Shown here one piece after another: positions 6,334 to 7,087 of a stretch of 7,087 bases of DNA. The stretch spans positions 1 through 7,087 of the forward strand of contig JBKPGE010000064.1 in the NCBI GenBank assembly GCA_046729215.1. Direction: 5' to 3'. Source of the stretch: JACDAN01 sp046729215 (GTDB lineage Bacteria > Actinomycetota > Thermoleophilia > Gaiellales > Gaiellaceae). A program made the position numbers and the translations under genes. Below the pieces are notes generated by a model that was given only the letters and a program-made list of their open reading frames with translations, was not told where the DNA came from and searched no databases. The first letter of the stretch is position 1, and every line of letters starts with the position of its first letter.

Positions 6334-7087
6334 GAGAGCGCTGGTTCGGGTCGACCGGGCGGAAGGTGCCGCAGATCGCTGTCGAGGGCGAGCTGGACGT
6401 TGATGGGGCGCTCGTGCTCGACGAGCTCGATGACGAGGCTCTCAGCCAGGCGTTCGAAGTAGGTCAGCCCGTCGTCGTGCGCGTCGCTTCTGCCGACGCC
6501 GTGCTCCAGGCGCTCAAACGCCCAGAGGTCTCGTCGGTACTCGTGCCGCCAGGGCAGCGCGAGCTGCTCGACATCGACCTGATCAAGATGACGTACGGGA
6601 CCTACTCGATCGCGGCTTGTGACCTCGAGGCCGGCCAGTGGGGCGTGGCGACCCAGTCGAAGTTCCTCGCGGTCGGCTCTCTGGTGCCATGGGCCGAGCC
6701 GCATGTCGGCGCCGTGGCCACGCAGGCATACGCCAACCCGCGCTACGGCCCCCAGGGGCTCACACTGCTGCGCGAGGGGCTGTCGGCGGACGCAGTCGTC
6801 GAGCGGCTGACTGCAGCGGACGAGGAGCGCGAGCACCGCCAGCTCGGCGTCGTCGACCGCGACGGGCGAGCCGCGACCTACACGGGATCGGAGTGCCACG
6901 CCTGGGCCGGCGGACGCACCGGCGAGGGCTACGCCGTGCAGGGGAACATCCTCGTCTCGGAGGACACGGTGAACGCGCTCGCCGAGACCTTCGAGCGAAC
7001 CGCCGGCAACCCGCTCGCCGAGCGGCTGTTGGACTGCCTGGATGCCGCACAGGCGGCAGGCGGCGATAGCCGCGGCCAGCAATCGGC
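6330..7087 (+). CDS. DUF1028 (Ntn-hydrolase-like) protein with N-terminal extension; 3' end outside window
   Basis: The frame runs open from GTG 6330 through the end of the window (252 codons). From about residue 91 it is a clear DUF1028 protein: TYSIAACD, WGVATQSKFLAVGSLVPWAEP, GAVATQAYANPRYGPQGL, QLGVVDRDGR, GGRTGEGYAVQGNILV and the closing GGDSRGQQS match the family's conserved blocks. DUF1028 has an Ntn-hydrolase-like fold whose first core residue, normally Thr right after the initiator Met, is the presumed nucleophile; its reaction is not established. Here about 90 residues precede it. Their codons are about 80 percent G/C at third positions and GTG overlaps the upstream stop (GTGA), so I take them as translated. 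They match no family I know. Alternatively translation begins at ATG 6588 (Met87), giving MTYGTYSIAACD, but no Shine-Dalgarno precedes that codon. Some family members carry a C-terminal peptidoglycan-binding-like domain; that part lies beyond the window. Confidence 0.85.
   Translation, partial: MRERWFGSTGRKVPQIAVEGELDVDGALVLDELDDEALSQAFEVGQPVVVRVASADAVLQALKRPEVSSVLVPPGQRELLDIDLIKMTYGTYSIAACDLEAGQWGVATQSKFLAVGSLVPWAEPHVGAVATQAYANPRYGPQGLTLLREGLSADAVVERLTAADEEREHRQLGVVDRDGRAATYTGSECHAWAGGRTGEGYAVQGNILVSEDTVNALAETFERTAGNPLAERLLDCLDAAQAAGGDSRGQQS

Noticed and set aside
6114..7082. Minus-strand open frame of 322 codons opposite the hydrolase and DUF1028 genes
   Set aside because: It spans two recognised plus-strand genes and shows no family motif; the plus strand carries conserved DUF1028 blocks throughout.

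Overview
The window is GC-rich with a strong G/C bias at third codon positions. It carries the end of an actinobacterial-type respiratory complex I operon. The GC content, the nuoL-nuoM-nuoN order with overlapping starts and stops, and the style of the neighbouring cyclase and DUF1028 proteins suggest a high-GC actinobacterium, possibly of the Thermoleophilia (Gaiellales/Solirubrobacterales). That placement is inferred from gene style only; no rRNA or other marker gene is present.

Layout: positions 1-3565 (+) hold the C-terminal part of nuoL, all of nuoM and all of nuoN, the three antiporter-like proton-pumping membrane subunits of NADH:quinone oxidoreductase. They are joined by 4-base (ATGA) and 1-base (TGATG) overlaps. 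A 71-base gap follows between two convergent genes. It contains two near-identical 20-base direct repeats, each with a palindromic core, flanking an 8-bp-stem hairpin; the second repeat runs into the stop codon of the opposite gene. A small unrecognised four-helix membrane protein lies on the minus strand (3993-3637). It is divergent, with 38 bases between starts, from a large membrane-anchored class III nucleotide cyclase (4032-5597, +).

Downstream on the plus strand is a UPF0173-type metallo-beta-lactamase-fold hydrolase (5629-6333) with a near-perfect Shine-Dalgarno site. Its stop codon overlaps a GTG that opens a long reading frame running off the window (6330-7087). Most of that frame is a DUF1028 (Ntn-hydrolase-like) protein, preceded in frame by about 90 codons that look genuinely coding and end in a Gly-Thr junction just where the DUF1028 core begins.

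The nuo genes form one membrane complex coupling NADH oxidation to proton export. The cyclase is probably a membrane sensor producing a cyclic nucleotide. The hydrolase and DUF1028 protein appear translationally coupled and may act on related substrates. The points most worth a second look are the possible pro-peptide on the DUF1028 protein, the histidine cluster on the predicted outer face of the cyclase, and the paired palindromic repeats between convergent genes.
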